The notes under the pieces are model-generated. The model searched no databases. It was not told the origin of the DNA and worked only from the letters and a program-made list of their open reading frames with translations. A DNA stretch of 10,228 nucleotides, taken from positions 1-10,228 of the forward strand of contig CAMEGD010000049.1 in assembly GCA_945916025.1 (NCBI GenBank), written 5' to 3'. Below are positions 1 to 7,045 of the stretch, piece by piece. The DNA comes from an uncultured Clostridia bacterium. GTDB lineage: Bacteria > Bacillota > Clostridia > Tissierellales > Peptoniphilaceae. The position numbers and the translations under genes were made by a program. Position 1 is the stretch's first letter, and every line of letters begins with the position of its first letter.

Positions 1-37
1 TTCCCAAGTTTCTTATTAATAGATCATTATTTCATTT

Positions 38-62
38 GGTAGGGCATATCCTACCTTTTTTT
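38..62 (+). terminator. Intrinsic terminator of an upstream plus-strand gene outside the window
   Basis: A 6-bp stem, GGTAGG (38-43) pairing with CCTACC (50-55), encloses a 6-base loop and is followed at once by seven T residues (56-62). This is the classic layout of a rho-independent terminator on the plus strand. It implies that a plus-strand gene ends just left of the window and that the PhzF gene at 102 is transcribed separately. No convincing promoter is visible between 63 and 90, only AT-rich hexamers such as TATAGT near 74-79. Confidence 0.75.
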
Positions 63-101
63 ATTTTCTGAATTATAGTATTATTTACTTAGGAGGTTTT
101 T

Positions 102-1010
102 ATGAATAAGACATATAAGCTTTATCAAATAGATTCTTTTACAAAGGAAAAATTTACTGGAAATCCTGCAGGAGTCCTTTTAGATTCTGAGGGTTTAGAG
201 GACTTAGATATGGTAAAAATTGCCAGAGAAATGAATAATTCCGAAACTGCATTTTTTATTGATAAAGGTGGAGATGGCTATGATGTTCACCTAAGGTTTT
301 TTACACCTAAAAACGAGGTTCCCCTTTGTGGTCACGCAACTATTGCTGCCCACTATATAAATGCTAAAAACAAGGGGTTTAAAGGCCATGTTAGACTTGT
401 CCAAAGGACTCTAGCTGGAAATCTTCCTGTGGATATTTATGAAAATAATGGGGAATACCTAATAGAAATGACCCAGGGAGATATTGTAATTGGAGATGAA
501 CTAGACATAGACCTTCAGAGAAGAATTTTAAAGGCTCTAGGCCTTAGAGAAAATGACCTAATAAGGGAAGTTCCCATAGCTATAGTTTCTACAGGCTATG
601 GCAAGGTCTTTGTAGGCATAAATGACCTAGACTTACTCCATTCTTTAGAGCCAAATATGAATGAACTTATAGAAATTAGCAGGGATATTTCTTGTAATGG
701 CTACCATGTTTTTACTTTAGACCTAGATGACAAAGAAGTCTTGTCCCATGGAAGGATGTTTTCTCCAATTTCTGGCAACAATGAAGACCCAGTTACTGGA
801 AATTCAAATGGACCTTTAGGGGCTTATCTAGTCCACCTAGGCCTAGTTGACAATACTAAGGATAACTTTACCTTCTACGCAGTCCAAGGAGAGGCCATGG
901 GAAGGCCTGGAAAAATTAGGGTAAGTGTAGATATTAAGGACAAAAAACCTATTTTAGTGAAAATTGCAGGTTCAGCTGTGGAAGTTTTTTCTACTGACAT
1001 AAGCCTATAA
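102..1010 (+). CDS. PhzF family isomerase/epimerase-like protein
   Basis: This 302-residue protein has the usual length of the PhzF family, cytosolic enzymes with a diaminopimelate-epimerase fold and two similar lobes. The N-terminal lobe shows QIDSFT (9-14), FTGNPAGV (18-25) and EMNNSETAFF (43-52). Glu48 in the SETAF motif matches the catalytic acid of characterised PhzF. PLCGHAT (74-80) and EDPVTGNSNGPLGAYL (about 228-243) are the two family signatures lining the active site. The start is set by AGGAGG at 91-96, with five bases before the ATG. The gene stands alone between a terminator and a convergent operon, and no phenazine genes are present. The family assignment is firm. The substrate is unknown, because most PhzF relatives in Firmicutes are uncharacterised and the phenazine name should not be transferred. 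Confidence 0.93.
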   Translation: MNKTYKLYQIDSFTKEKFTGNPAGVLLDSEGLEDLDMVKIAREMNNSETAFFIDKGGDGYDVHLRFFTPKNEVPLCGHATIAAHYINAKNKGFKGHVRLVQRTLAGNLPVDIYENNGEYLIEMTQGDIVIGDELDIDLQRRILKALGLRENDLIREVPIAIVSTGYGKVFVGINDLDLLHSLEPNMNELIEISRDISCNGYHVFTLDLDDKEVLSHGRMFSPISGNNEDPVTGNSNGPLGAYLVHLGLVDNTKDNFTFYAVQGEAMGRPGKIRVSVDIKDKKPILVKIAGSAVEVFSTDISL

Positions 1011-1019
1011 ATTTTAAAA

Positions 1020-1044
1020 ACCCAGAGATTTCTTTTCTCTGGGT
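1020..1044. terminator. Bidirectional terminator between the PhzF gene and the DegV operon
   Basis: CCCAGAGA (1021-1028) pairs perfectly with TCTCTGGG (1036-1043), extended by one A-T pair, around a 7-base loop. The plus-strand side continues with a T-rich TCTTGTTTTGT. On the minus strand the stem is followed by TTTTTAAAATTT. It lies in the 56-base gap between two converging genes and is well placed to end transcription from both sides, with the better U-tract for the minus-strand operon. Confidence 0.85.
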
Positions 1045-1066
1045 CTTGTTTTGTAAAAATATTTTT

Positions 1067-1915
1067 TTAATCAAAGGCTATAACTATTCCCTTGTCGGCT
1101 GCATAGCCTGAGGATAAGCCTCTAGCCTGTACTACTTCAATTTTTCCAAAGTCGTAGGCTTTTTTTATTCCTTCTACGATTTTTTCTACTTTTTCTGGTG
1201 CCCTAACATGGGTTACTACTATTCTCCCACTTGTTGTATCTTCCACAAATGTTCCAATAGATTTAATCATCTTATTAAGGGAGTTGTTAACCCCCCTTGC
1301 TATTTCATGAAGCTCAATTTCGCCATTAATTCCCTTCATTACTGGTTTTATGGAGAGGGCATTTGCTATCATTCCTGCAGTCTTTGGCATCCTGCCATTT
1401 TTTATAAGATTAGACAAGTCTTCAAGAACAAACATGGTCTTCATATTTTCTACAAAGGTTGAAATTTTATTTATTATTTCTTCAAAATGTATATTTTCAT
1501 CTAAGACTTTTATTAGTTCTAAATATACATTTGTTTCTCCAGCTGCTGCAGACTTTGAGTCTATTACGTGGACCTTTTTGTCTGGATATTTTTCTCTAAA
1601 AAGTTGGCTAGCTAAACTTGCACTATCATAGGTACCTGAAAGTTTTTTTGAAATAGTTATTATAAAAAGTTCATCACAGTCCTTGTTTTCTTCTAGGGCC
1701 TTGTTAAAGTCACCTGGAGAAGGACAGGCTGTCTTTATTGGGTTTTTAGATGCATTCATACTTGTAATAAAGTCTTCTAAGTCCAAGTCTTCGTTATCTA
1801 TATAGCTTTTATCATCAATGTCGATTTTAAAGGATGCGTAGGTAATGCCGTATTTTTCTCTCATTTGCTCAGTTGTTTCGCATGACGTATCGGCTATTAT
1901 TCCATACTTTCTCAT
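1067..1915 (-). CDS. DegV family protein (FakB-like fatty-acid-binding protein)
   Basis: This protein of about 282 residues has the DegV family length. These cytosolic proteins bind one fatty acid, and the characterised FakB members present it to the kinase FakA for phosphorylation and use in membrane lipids. Visible family features are ADTSCE near the N terminus (8-13), the CPSPGDF segment (64-70) corresponding to the usual PTSQPS-type loop, ISKKLSGTYDSA (88-99), and LSNLIKNGRM in the second half. The C-terminal end reads ARGLSSGYAADKG, which departs from the GPG-containing end of many FakB proteins. A GTG immediately precedes the chosen ATG in frame, but AGGAGG lies only three bases from that GTG and six from the ATG, so the ATG is preferred. 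It is the last gene of the cca-glmM operon, and its ribosome binding site overlaps the glmM stop. No fakA is visible here, so the role in fatty-acid uptake is inferred from the family. Confidence 0.9.
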   Translation of the reverse strand: MRKYGIIADTSCETTEQMREKYGITYASFKIDIDDKSYIDNEDLDLEDFITSMNASKNPIKTACPSPGDFNKALEENKDCDELFIITISKKLSGTYDSASLASQLFREKYPDKKVHVIDSKSAAAGETNVYLELIKVLDENIHFEEIINKISTFVENMKTMFVLEDLSNLIKNGRMPKTAGMIANALSIKPVMKGINGEIELHEIARGVNNSLNKMIKSIGTFVEDTTSGRIVVTHVRAPEKVEKIVEGIKKAYDFGKIEVVQARGLSSGYAADKGIVIAFD

Positions 1916-1925
1916 CACTTTCCTC

Positions 1926-3266
1926 CTACTTTAGTTCAGCCTCTATAATGTCGGCTAATTCTCTAGCAACTTTTGTAATTTCTTCTTGATCTTTTCCTTC
2001 TATCATAACCCTTACTAATGGTTCTGTTCCTGAAGGTCTAATTACTACCCTTCCAGTTTTTCCAAATTCTTCTTCAATTTTATCCATTTCTTCCTTGACC
2101 TTTAGATTGTCCATGTACTTGTATTTTTTAGAATTTTCTACCTTGGCATTAATGAGTACCTGTGGGTAGTTGGTAACATAAGAGTTTAGTTCTGATGGGT
2201 CCTTGTCTAGGTTTTTTATGGCATTTACTAGGTGGATTCCTGTAGCTAGGCCGTCTCCTGTTGGGTTATATTCTAAGAAGATTATATGGCCTGATTGTTC
2301 TCCTCCAACTACATAGTCTCCCTTAACCATTTCTTCTAAAACATACCTATCTCCTACTGGGGCCTTTAAAACTTTTGCTCCTATAGAATCTAAATAAACA
2401 TCTAGACCCATGTTAGTCATAACAGTTCCCACAACTGTGTCGTTTTTTAACTTGCCTTCATTTTTCATATCAAGGGCAAAGATTCCTAGCATGTGGTCTC
2501 CGTTTATTTCCTCTCCTTTTTCGTCTACTGCAATTATCCTGTCAGCATCTCCATCAAAGGAAAATCCTATATCCGCTCCCTTTTCAACAACTAGGGCCTT
2601 AATTAGGTCTGGATTTGTAGATCCACATTTTCTGTTTATGTTGGCTCCATCTGGTTCAGTATTTATGGCATAAACTGTAGCACCCATTTCTTCTAAGAGT
2701 CTTGGGGCAATTTCAGATAAGGCTCCGTTACCAGTATCTACGCCAATCTTTAGTCCCTTAAAATGTTCCCTTCCAAGGTCAATTAGATATTCTTCATATT
2801 GTCTTAAAAGGTCCCTACCATCTTTTAGGTCCCCTACTTCTTCGTGGGAAACCCTATCAATTTCATAGTTTTCTTTTATCATTTTTTCAATATTGTCTTC
2901 TTCCTCATCAGTGAGTTTGAAGCCATTTTCATCAAAAAGTTTTATGCCGTTGTATTCAAAAGGATTGTGAGAAGCACTTATTACAGCTCCTCCTGAGTAC
3001 TTGTTTTTATTTACTAAGTAAGCAATAGAAGGTGTAGATACAACTCCTAAGTCTACAACATCTAGACCAGCTGCCATAAAGCCTGCTGCTAAGGCAGATT
3101 TTAGCATTTGTCCAGACTTTCTAGTATCTCTTCCTACTAGAACGCCCTTATTGTTGGTTTTCTTAAAGATTTCTCCACCGTATAGTCCTAACTTAAAAGC
3201 AAGTTCTGGAGTCAGTTCCTTGTTGGCAACCCCTCTTACTCCATCAGTTCCAAATAATCTACTCAT
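1926..3266 (-). CDS. glmM: Phosphoglucosamine mutase GlmM
   Basis: GlmM converts glucosamine-6-phosphate to glucosamine-1-phosphate, a cytosolic step towards UDP-N-acetylglucosamine for peptidoglycan. At 446 residues it has the normal length. All four functional regions of the alpha-D-phosphohexomutase family are present: the N-terminal FGTDGVRG (5-12), the phosphoserine loop ISASHNP (96-102) with Ser99 as the expected phosphorylated serine, the metal-binding DGDADR (238-243), the sugar-recognition loop GGEQSGH (321-327), and the phosphate-binding RPSGTEPLVRV (410-420). FGTDGVRG together with the length separates GlmM from other phosphomannomutases and phosphoglucomutases. The ATG overlaps the cca stop in an ATGA arrangement, with GGAGG just upstream inside cca, which suggests translational coupling. 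The neighbours cca and degV are unlike the cdaA-ybbR-glmM cluster known from many Firmicutes. Confidence 0.97.
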   Translation of the reverse strand: MSRLFGTDGVRGVANKELTPELAFKLGLYGGEIFKKTNNKGVLVGRDTRKSGQMLKSALAAGFMAAGLDVVDLGVVSTPSIAYLVNKNKYSGGAVISASHNPFEYNGIKLFDENGFKLTDEEEDNIEKMIKENYEIDRVSHEEVGDLKDGRDLLRQYEEYLIDLGREHFKGLKIGVDTGNGALSEIAPRLLEEMGATVYAINTEPDGANINRKCGSTNPDLIKALVVEKGADIGFSFDGDADRIIAVDEKGEEINGDHMLGIFALDMKNEGKLKNDTVVGTVMTNMGLDVYLDSIGAKVLKAPVGDRYVLEEMVKGDYVVGGEQSGHIIFLEYNPTGDGLATGIHLVNAIKNLDKDPSELNSYVTNYPQVLINAKVENSKKYKYMDNLKVKEEMDKIEEEFGKTGRVVIRPSGTEPLVRVMIEGKDQEEITKVARELADIIEAELK

Positions 3267-4606
3267 ATTTCCTCCGTTAATTTTTCCTTCGCGATTTTTA
3301 ATAATATATCTTTTGTATTTAAGCTTTCGTCTTCTAAAACAAGGTCTGTTAAATAGTCTAAAAAGTCTCCTAAAGCCTTTCCTTCTTTATACCCGATTTC
3401 CAGAAGGTCCCTTCCAGTAATAACTAGGCCAGACTTGTCTACTACAGTCTTATTAGCAAGTAATTCCCTTACTCTTTCTTTCCTATTAAGTAAAAAGCTA
3501 GGATCCCTATCATCCCTTGTGCACCTTAAATCTGCTAACATTAAATCAAAAAGATCAAAGATAAGGTCTGGGCCCACCTTGTTTATAAGTCTCTTTAGGC
3601 CTTTGTCCCCAATTTGAGGTTGAGCTTGCATGTGCTTTTCTATTAAAATCTTAACCTTGCTTATGGTTTTGTTGTCATATTTTAGTCTTTTTAAAATTAC
3701 TTCTGCCATTTGGCTACCAAGGCTGTCGTGACCATAAAAGTGGCCAACTTCCTTTTCATCAATACTTAAGGTCTCAACCTTTCCAATATCGTGAAACAAA
3801 CTGGCAAGCCTAAGGTGAAGTTTTTTATCTACCCCGTCCAAGACACAAAGAATATGCTTAAATAAGTCCTTGTGGTGGTAGGGACTCATTTGGTCATAGC
3901 CTACAGTTGGAATTATTTCTGGAATAATTTCTCCTAATAAGCCTGTTTTAAGCATTAAGTTTAGGCCTTTAGATGGACAGGTAGAAAGTAAAACCTTATT
4001 AAATTCTTCCCTAATCCTCTCCTTGGAAACTAAGTTTATGTCCTTTGCATATTTTTTTATACCTACAAGGGTCTGAGTTTCAACTTCAAAACCAAGATTG
4101 GTAGCGAACCTTATGGCCCTTAGAATCCTAAGTTTGTCCTCAGAAAATCTCTCTTCTGGTACACCCACTGTCTTTATTAGCTTATTTTTTAGGTCCTCTT
4201 GACCACCAAAGATATCTACAAGGTTTTTCCTGTAGTCCATGGCCATGGCATTTATGGTAAAGTCCCTTCTCTTAAGGTCCTCTTCCAAATACCTAGTAAA
4301 AATAACATTTTCAGGGTGCCTTCCATCTAAATAAGACCCATCCGCCCTATAGGTGGTAGTTTCTATTAGTTCATCTCCATACAAAATTCCAAGGGTTCCA
4401 TATTTTTCTCCAAGGGTTACCACCCTACAATCTGAGAAAATCTCCCTTAATCTTTGGTAGGAACAAGAGGTAGTTACATCAAAATCATTGGGAGTCCTTT
4501 CCATTAAAAGATCCCTAACTGAACCGCCTACTATATAAGCTTCTTCTTTATTTTCTTCAAGTCTTTTTAGGACAAAATCTGCCCCTTTAGAAAATATGGT
4601 CTTCAT
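3263..4606 (-). CDS. cca: CCA-adding tRNA nucleotidyltransferase with HD domain
   Basis: This 447-residue class II nucleotidyltransferase builds or repairs the 3' CCA end of tRNAs. The N-terminal head domain carries GGSVRD (27-32) and the catalytic DFD (41-43). Further motifs are RRDFTINAMAMD (113-124) and the nucleotide-selecting EDKLRILRAIRF (156-167). The C-terminal part holds an HD metal-dependent phosphohydrolase-type domain, with His251 (FKHIL), HDIGK (272-276) and GHD (292-294). Class II enzymes can be specialised for poly(A), CC, A or full CCA addition, and sequence alone does not settle this. CCA addition is the default because no second family member is visible. No Shine-Dalgarno sequence precedes the ATG, and a TGATATAAT promoter box sits immediately upstream, so the mRNA may be leaderless. 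It is the first gene of the cca-glmM-degV operon and overlaps glmM by four bases. Confidence 0.95.
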   Translation of the reverse strand: MKTIFSKGADFVLKRLEENKEEAYIVGGSVRDLLMERTPNDFDVTTSCSYQRLREIFSDCRVVTLGEKYGTLGILYGDELIETTTYRADGSYLDGRHPENVIFTRYLEEDLKRRDFTINAMAMDYRKNLVDIFGGQEDLKNKLIKTVGVPEERFSEDKLRILRAIRFATNLGFEVETQTLVGIKKYAKDINLVSKERIREEFNKVLLSTCPSKGLNLMLKTGLLGEIIPEIIPTVGYDQMSPYHHKDLFKHILCVLDGVDKKLHLRLASLFHDIGKVETLSIDEKEVGHFYGHDSLGSQMAEVILKRLKYDNKTISKVKILIEKHMQAQPQIGDKGLKRLINKVGPDLIFDLFDLMLADLRCTRDDRDPSFLLNRKERVRELLANKTVVDKSGLVITGRDLLEIGYKEGKALGDFLDYLTDLVLEDESLNTKDILLKIAKEKLTEEI

Positions 4607-4608
4607 AG

Positions 4609-4623
4609 ATGATATTATATCAT
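4609..4623 (-). promoter_or_regulatory. cca promoter (extended -10) inside a 15-base palindrome
   Basis: Read on the minus strand, TATAAT occupies 4614-4619 and is preceded by TGA, giving a full extended -10 element (TGnTATAAT). No good -35 box is seen at normal spacing, which is common for extended -10 promoters. The -10 box ends only seven bases before the cca ATG, so transcription would start at or next to the start codon. The box lies within the perfect inverted repeat ATGATA-TTA-TATCAT (4609-4623), which could be an operator. That last point is inference, since short palindromes arise by chance in AT-rich DNA. Confidence 0.5.
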
Positions 4624-4814
4624 AATTTAAAAACAGATAATATATTTCTACTAACTATAATGTCCTGTTAACCTGTATAATTTTTAAATTTTAAAGATAT
4701 TAATTTGTGCTTTTGCAATTCTACCCTTAATTTATGATTTTAAAGATGTTTGGTTATGCAAACAATTTCCTATCTCTTTTTCTTAAATAATAATAAATTT
4801 TAATGATTTTTCTA

Positions 4815-4843
4815 TTGTATTATTGTTTTTTTACTTATATAAT
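4815..4843 (+). promoter_or_regulatory. Candidate sigma-A promoter for the liv operon (upstream)
   Basis: TTGTAT (4815-4820) is separated by exactly 17 bases from a perfect TATAAT (4838-4843). Transcription would start near 4850 and give a leader of about 68 bases before livJ. This is the best-matched -35/-10 pair in the gap, although AT-rich DNA produces such matches often. Confidence 0.5.
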
Positions 4844-4870
4844 AATCCTTAATATTTTTTATTGTATTTG

Positions 4871-4876
4871 TATAAT
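4871..4876 (+). promoter_or_regulatory. Second candidate -10 box for livJ
   Basis: A second perfect TATAAT sits 41 bases before the livJ ATG, but the region 16-18 bases upstream holds only TTAATA-like sequence as a possible -35. It could be a second start or a regulated weak promoter. It is less convincing than the pair at 4815-4843. Confidence 0.3.
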
Positions 4877-4917
4877 TGCAACACAATAAGAAAAATCTTA
4901 TATAAGAAGGAGATATT

Positions 4918-6096
4918 ATGAAAAGAAAGAATTTATTATTTTTAATGTTAGCTTTTGTAATGATTTTGTCAGCTTGTTCTAATAATTCAGCTGAAAGTGA
5001 AAGTGTAGAGTCTGATGAAATTATTGTTGGATCATTAGCTCCACTTACTGGTAATGTTGCAATTTACGGAATAGCTACTACTAATGGAATAGAAGTTGCC
5101 ATTAATGAAATAAATGAAAATGGTGGTATTTTAGGAAAACAAGTAAAACTAATAACAGAAGATGAAAAAGGGGATACCCAAGAGGCTATGAACGCCTACA
5201 ACAAGCTTATTGAAGCTGGAGCCGAAGTTATTATTGGAGATGTTACTTCAGGTCCTTCAGTTGCTGTAGCTGAACTAGCTAATAGAGACGGTATGCTAAT
5301 GATTACACCTACTGGAACTCAACTTGATATTACAGATGGAAAACCTTCAGTATTTAGGGCAGCCTTTACTGATCCATTCCAAGGACAAATCTTAGCAAAA
5401 TATGTAGCTGAAAACTTAGGAGCAAGTACAGTTGGTATTTTATCTAACTCTTCAAGTGACTACTCCCAAGGTGTAAAAGATGCCTTTGTCGAAGAAGTTT
5501 CTAACCTAGGTTTAGAAGTTGTTGCTGATGAATCTTATGGATCAGCTGACAAAGACTTTAGGGTACAATTAACAACTATTGCATCTAAAATCCCAGATGT
5601 ATTATTAATCCCTGACTACTATGAAACTATCGCTCTTATAGCCCCACAAGCTAGAGAAGTTGGGATAGAATCTACCTTTATAGGTCCTGATGGTTGGGAC
5701 GGAATTTCTGCCCAATTAACTACTGGAATCCAAGACGAAGCCTTAGTTGCTGAAGCTTTAGAGTCTGTAGAAGGGGCTGTATTTACAAACCACTACTCAC
5801 TAGATGATGAAAGTGAACACATCCAAAACTTTATAGCTAAATACAATGAAACTTACGGAGAAAATCCCGCTTCCTTCTCAGCTTTAGGATACGATGTAGT
5901 ATATATGGTAAAACAAGCCATAGAAGAAGCTGGGTCTTTAGATTTCCAAGCTATGGTAGATGCCATGAAGGCAATCGACTATAAGGGAATTACTGGAAGT
6001 ATAAAATTTGATGAAAATAACAATCCTGTTAAGGCAGTAAGTATGATTAAGGTAACAGGAGGAGAATACAAGTTAGACACTGTTGTTCAACCGTAA
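4918..6096 (+). CDS. livJ: ABC transporter substrate-binding lipoprotein, branched-chain amino acid type
   Basis: This 392-residue extracellular receptor feeds substrate to the LivHMGF importer. Residues 1-20 form a lipoprotein signal: MKRK, a hydrophobic core, then the lipobox LSAC with Cys20 as the lipidation site. A short Ser/Glu-rich linker leads into a type I periplasmic-binding fold (Peripla_BP_6). Its markers are IVGSLAPLTGNVAIYG near residue 36, the following INEINENGGILGKQV, DVTSGPSVAVAEL, and ITPTGTQ. The length suits the family. The ribosome binding site AGAAGGAG lies six bases before the ATG. By eye the gene uses TTA for most leucines, whereas livH and livM lean more on CTA and CTT, which may reflect stronger expression. 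Leucine, isoleucine or valine is the family's usual cargo, but relatives bind amides, urea or other amino acids, so the substrate is not proven. Confidence 0.92.
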   Translation: MKRKNLLFLMLAFVMILSACSNNSAESESVESDEIIVGSLAPLTGNVAIYGIATTNGIEVAINEINENGGILGKQVKLITEDEKGDTQEAMNAYNKLIEAGAEVIIGDVTSGPSVAVAELANRDGMLMITPTGTQLDITDGKPSVFRAAFTDPFQGQILAKYVAENLGASTVGILSNSSSDYSQGVKDAFVEEVSNLGLEVVADESYGSADKDFRVQLTTIASKIPDVLLIPDYYETIALIAPQAREVGIESTFIGPDGWDGISAQLTTGIQDEALVAEALESVEGAVFTNHYSLDDESEHIQNFIAKYNETYGENPASFSALGYDVVYMVKQAIEEAGSLDFQAMVDAMKAIDYKGITGSIKFDENNNPVKAVSMIKVTGGEYKLDTVVQP

Positions 6097-6110
6097 ATTA
6101 AAATTTTGTG

Positions 6111-6145
6111 GGTCATCTCTTATTTGAGATGACCTTATTATTAAT
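6111..6145 (+). terminator. Intercistronic hairpin, probable partial terminator or mRNA stabiliser after livJ
   Basis: GGTCATCTC (6111-6119) pairs perfectly over 9 bp with GAGATGACC (6126-6134) across a 6-base loop. The following TTATTATTAATA is T-rich but interrupted, so termination is likely incomplete. It sits in the only sizeable gap inside the liv operon. Similar hairpins after binding-protein genes are known to give more receptor than permease by partial termination or by protecting the upstream mRNA 3' end. Confidence 0.75.
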
Positions 6146-6157
6146 AAGGATAAATAA

Positions 6158-7045
6158 ATGAAAGAACTAATTTTACAAATCATAAACGGACTACAAATAG
6201 GCTCTATCTATGCCCTAGTTTCCTTAGGATACACCATGGTATATGGTACGGCTAAACTAATAAACTTTGCCCATGGAGATATAATTATGGTGGGGGCCTA
6301 TACAGCCCTTTTTTCTGTTCCAACAATAGTGGGAATGGGTCTTCCAATTTGGGTTTCTGTACTACCAGCAATTATTTTATGTGTTATTTTTGGAGTTGTA
6401 ATTGAAAAATTAGCCTATGCACCTTTGCGAAACTCACCAAGAATTTCATCACTAATTACAGCTATCGGAGTAAGTTTACTTTTACAAAACCTAGCTATGA
6501 AATTTATCGGTGCCAACACCCTACCTTTCCCAAGGATATTTGGAACTGAAGGCTTTAATTTCTTTGGACTTACAATAAACACAAGTATAGTTGCCACAAT
6601 TATTTTAACTGTAGGCTTGTCTGTCCTAGTTCAACTTTTTATGACTAAAAGTAAATTTGGAAAGGCCATTACTGCAACTAGTGAGGACTACGTAGCCTCT
6701 AAGCTAGTAGGTATTAATGTTGACTCAGTAATTACCCTAACCTTTGCTATAGGCTCTGCCCTAGCAGCTATTGGTAGTGTCTTATATGTATCAGCCTATC
6801 CTCAAGTAGGACCATTAATGGGTTCTATGCTTGGGATCAAGGCCTTTGTCGCTGCAGTACTAGGTGGAATAGGTGTAATTCCAGGAGCTGTAATTGGGGG
6901 CTTTATTTTAGGAATAGTTGAGGCTTTAACTAAGGCCTATATTTCTTCCCAACTTGCAGATGCCTTTGTATTTTTAATACTTATTGTTGTATTGCTAGTT
7001 ATGCCTAATGGACTTTTAGGGAAAAACATTAAGGAGAAAGTATAA
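6158..7045 (+). CDS. livH: Branched-chain amino acid-type ABC permease LivH
   Basis: This 295-residue polytopic membrane protein is one half of the transport channel. It matches the LivH family in length and motifs: an N-terminal IINGLQIGSIYALVSLGYTM (8-27), the hallmark INFAHGD (35-41), and APLRNSPRISSLITAIGVS in the middle. The cytoplasmic coupling region is near 165-190 (KAITATSEDYVASKLVGINV), followed by a glycine-rich VLGGIGVIPGAVIGG (234-248). The ending VLLVMPNGLLG is typical. The ribosome binding site is modest (AAGGA at 6146-6150, seven bases before the ATG), weaker than that of livJ. The gene begins after the livJ hairpin, and its TAA stop shares one base with the livM ATG (TAATG), indicating coupled translation. 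Confidence 0.94.
   Translation: MKELILQIINGLQIGSIYALVSLGYTMVYGTAKLINFAHGDIIMVGAYTALFSVPTIVGMGLPIWVSVLPAIILCVIFGVVIEKLAYAPLRNSPRISSLITAIGVSLLLQNLAMKFIGANTLPFPRIFGTEGFNFFGLTINTSIVATIILTVGLSVLVQLFMTKSKFGKAITATSEDYVASKLVGINVDSVITLTFAIGSALAAIGSVLYVSAYPQVGPLMGSMLGIKAFVAAVLGGIGVIPGAVIGGFILGIVEALTKAYISSQLADAFVFLILIVVLLVMPNGLLGKNIKEKV

Larger units (their letters stand above)
4607..4917. other. AT-rich divergent control region between cca and livJ
   Basis: No gene of any size is supported in this 311-base stretch. It carries the start signals of two divergent operons, described separately: the cca promoter at the left edge and the livJ promoters at the right. Other visible structure includes a 10-base direct repeat TTTTAAAGAT at 4689-4698 and 4738-4747, with a one-mismatch copy TTTTAATGAT at 4798-4807. 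There is also an interrupted inverted repeat, TGTTTG (4747-4752) with CAAACA (4759-4764). I see no riboswitch, T-box or tRNA here. Confidence 0.7.

Noticed and set aside
102..1010. Phenazine biosynthesis role for the PhzF-like gene
   Set aside because: No other phz genes are present, and the family is broad. The catalytic motifs support an isomerase fold only.
1208..1631. Two overlapping plus-strand open frames opposite the DegV gene
   Set aside because: They are antisense to a well-supported family protein and show Cys/His/Phe-rich composition expected from reverse-strand reading.
1916..1918. GTG start one codon before the DegV ATG
   Set aside because: The AGGAGG is only three bases from this GTG but six from the next codon ATG, so the ATG is the likelier start.
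2410..2673. Plus-strand open frame opposite glmM
   Set aside because: It is antisense to the metal-binding core of glmM, with no recognisable protein features.
4607..4917. A T-box, amino-acid riboswitch or small RNA upstream of livJ
   Set aside because: I see no T-box consensus, no conserved aptamer core and no GC-containing stem with a T run. The livJ leader predicted from the candidate promoters is only about 35-70 bases.
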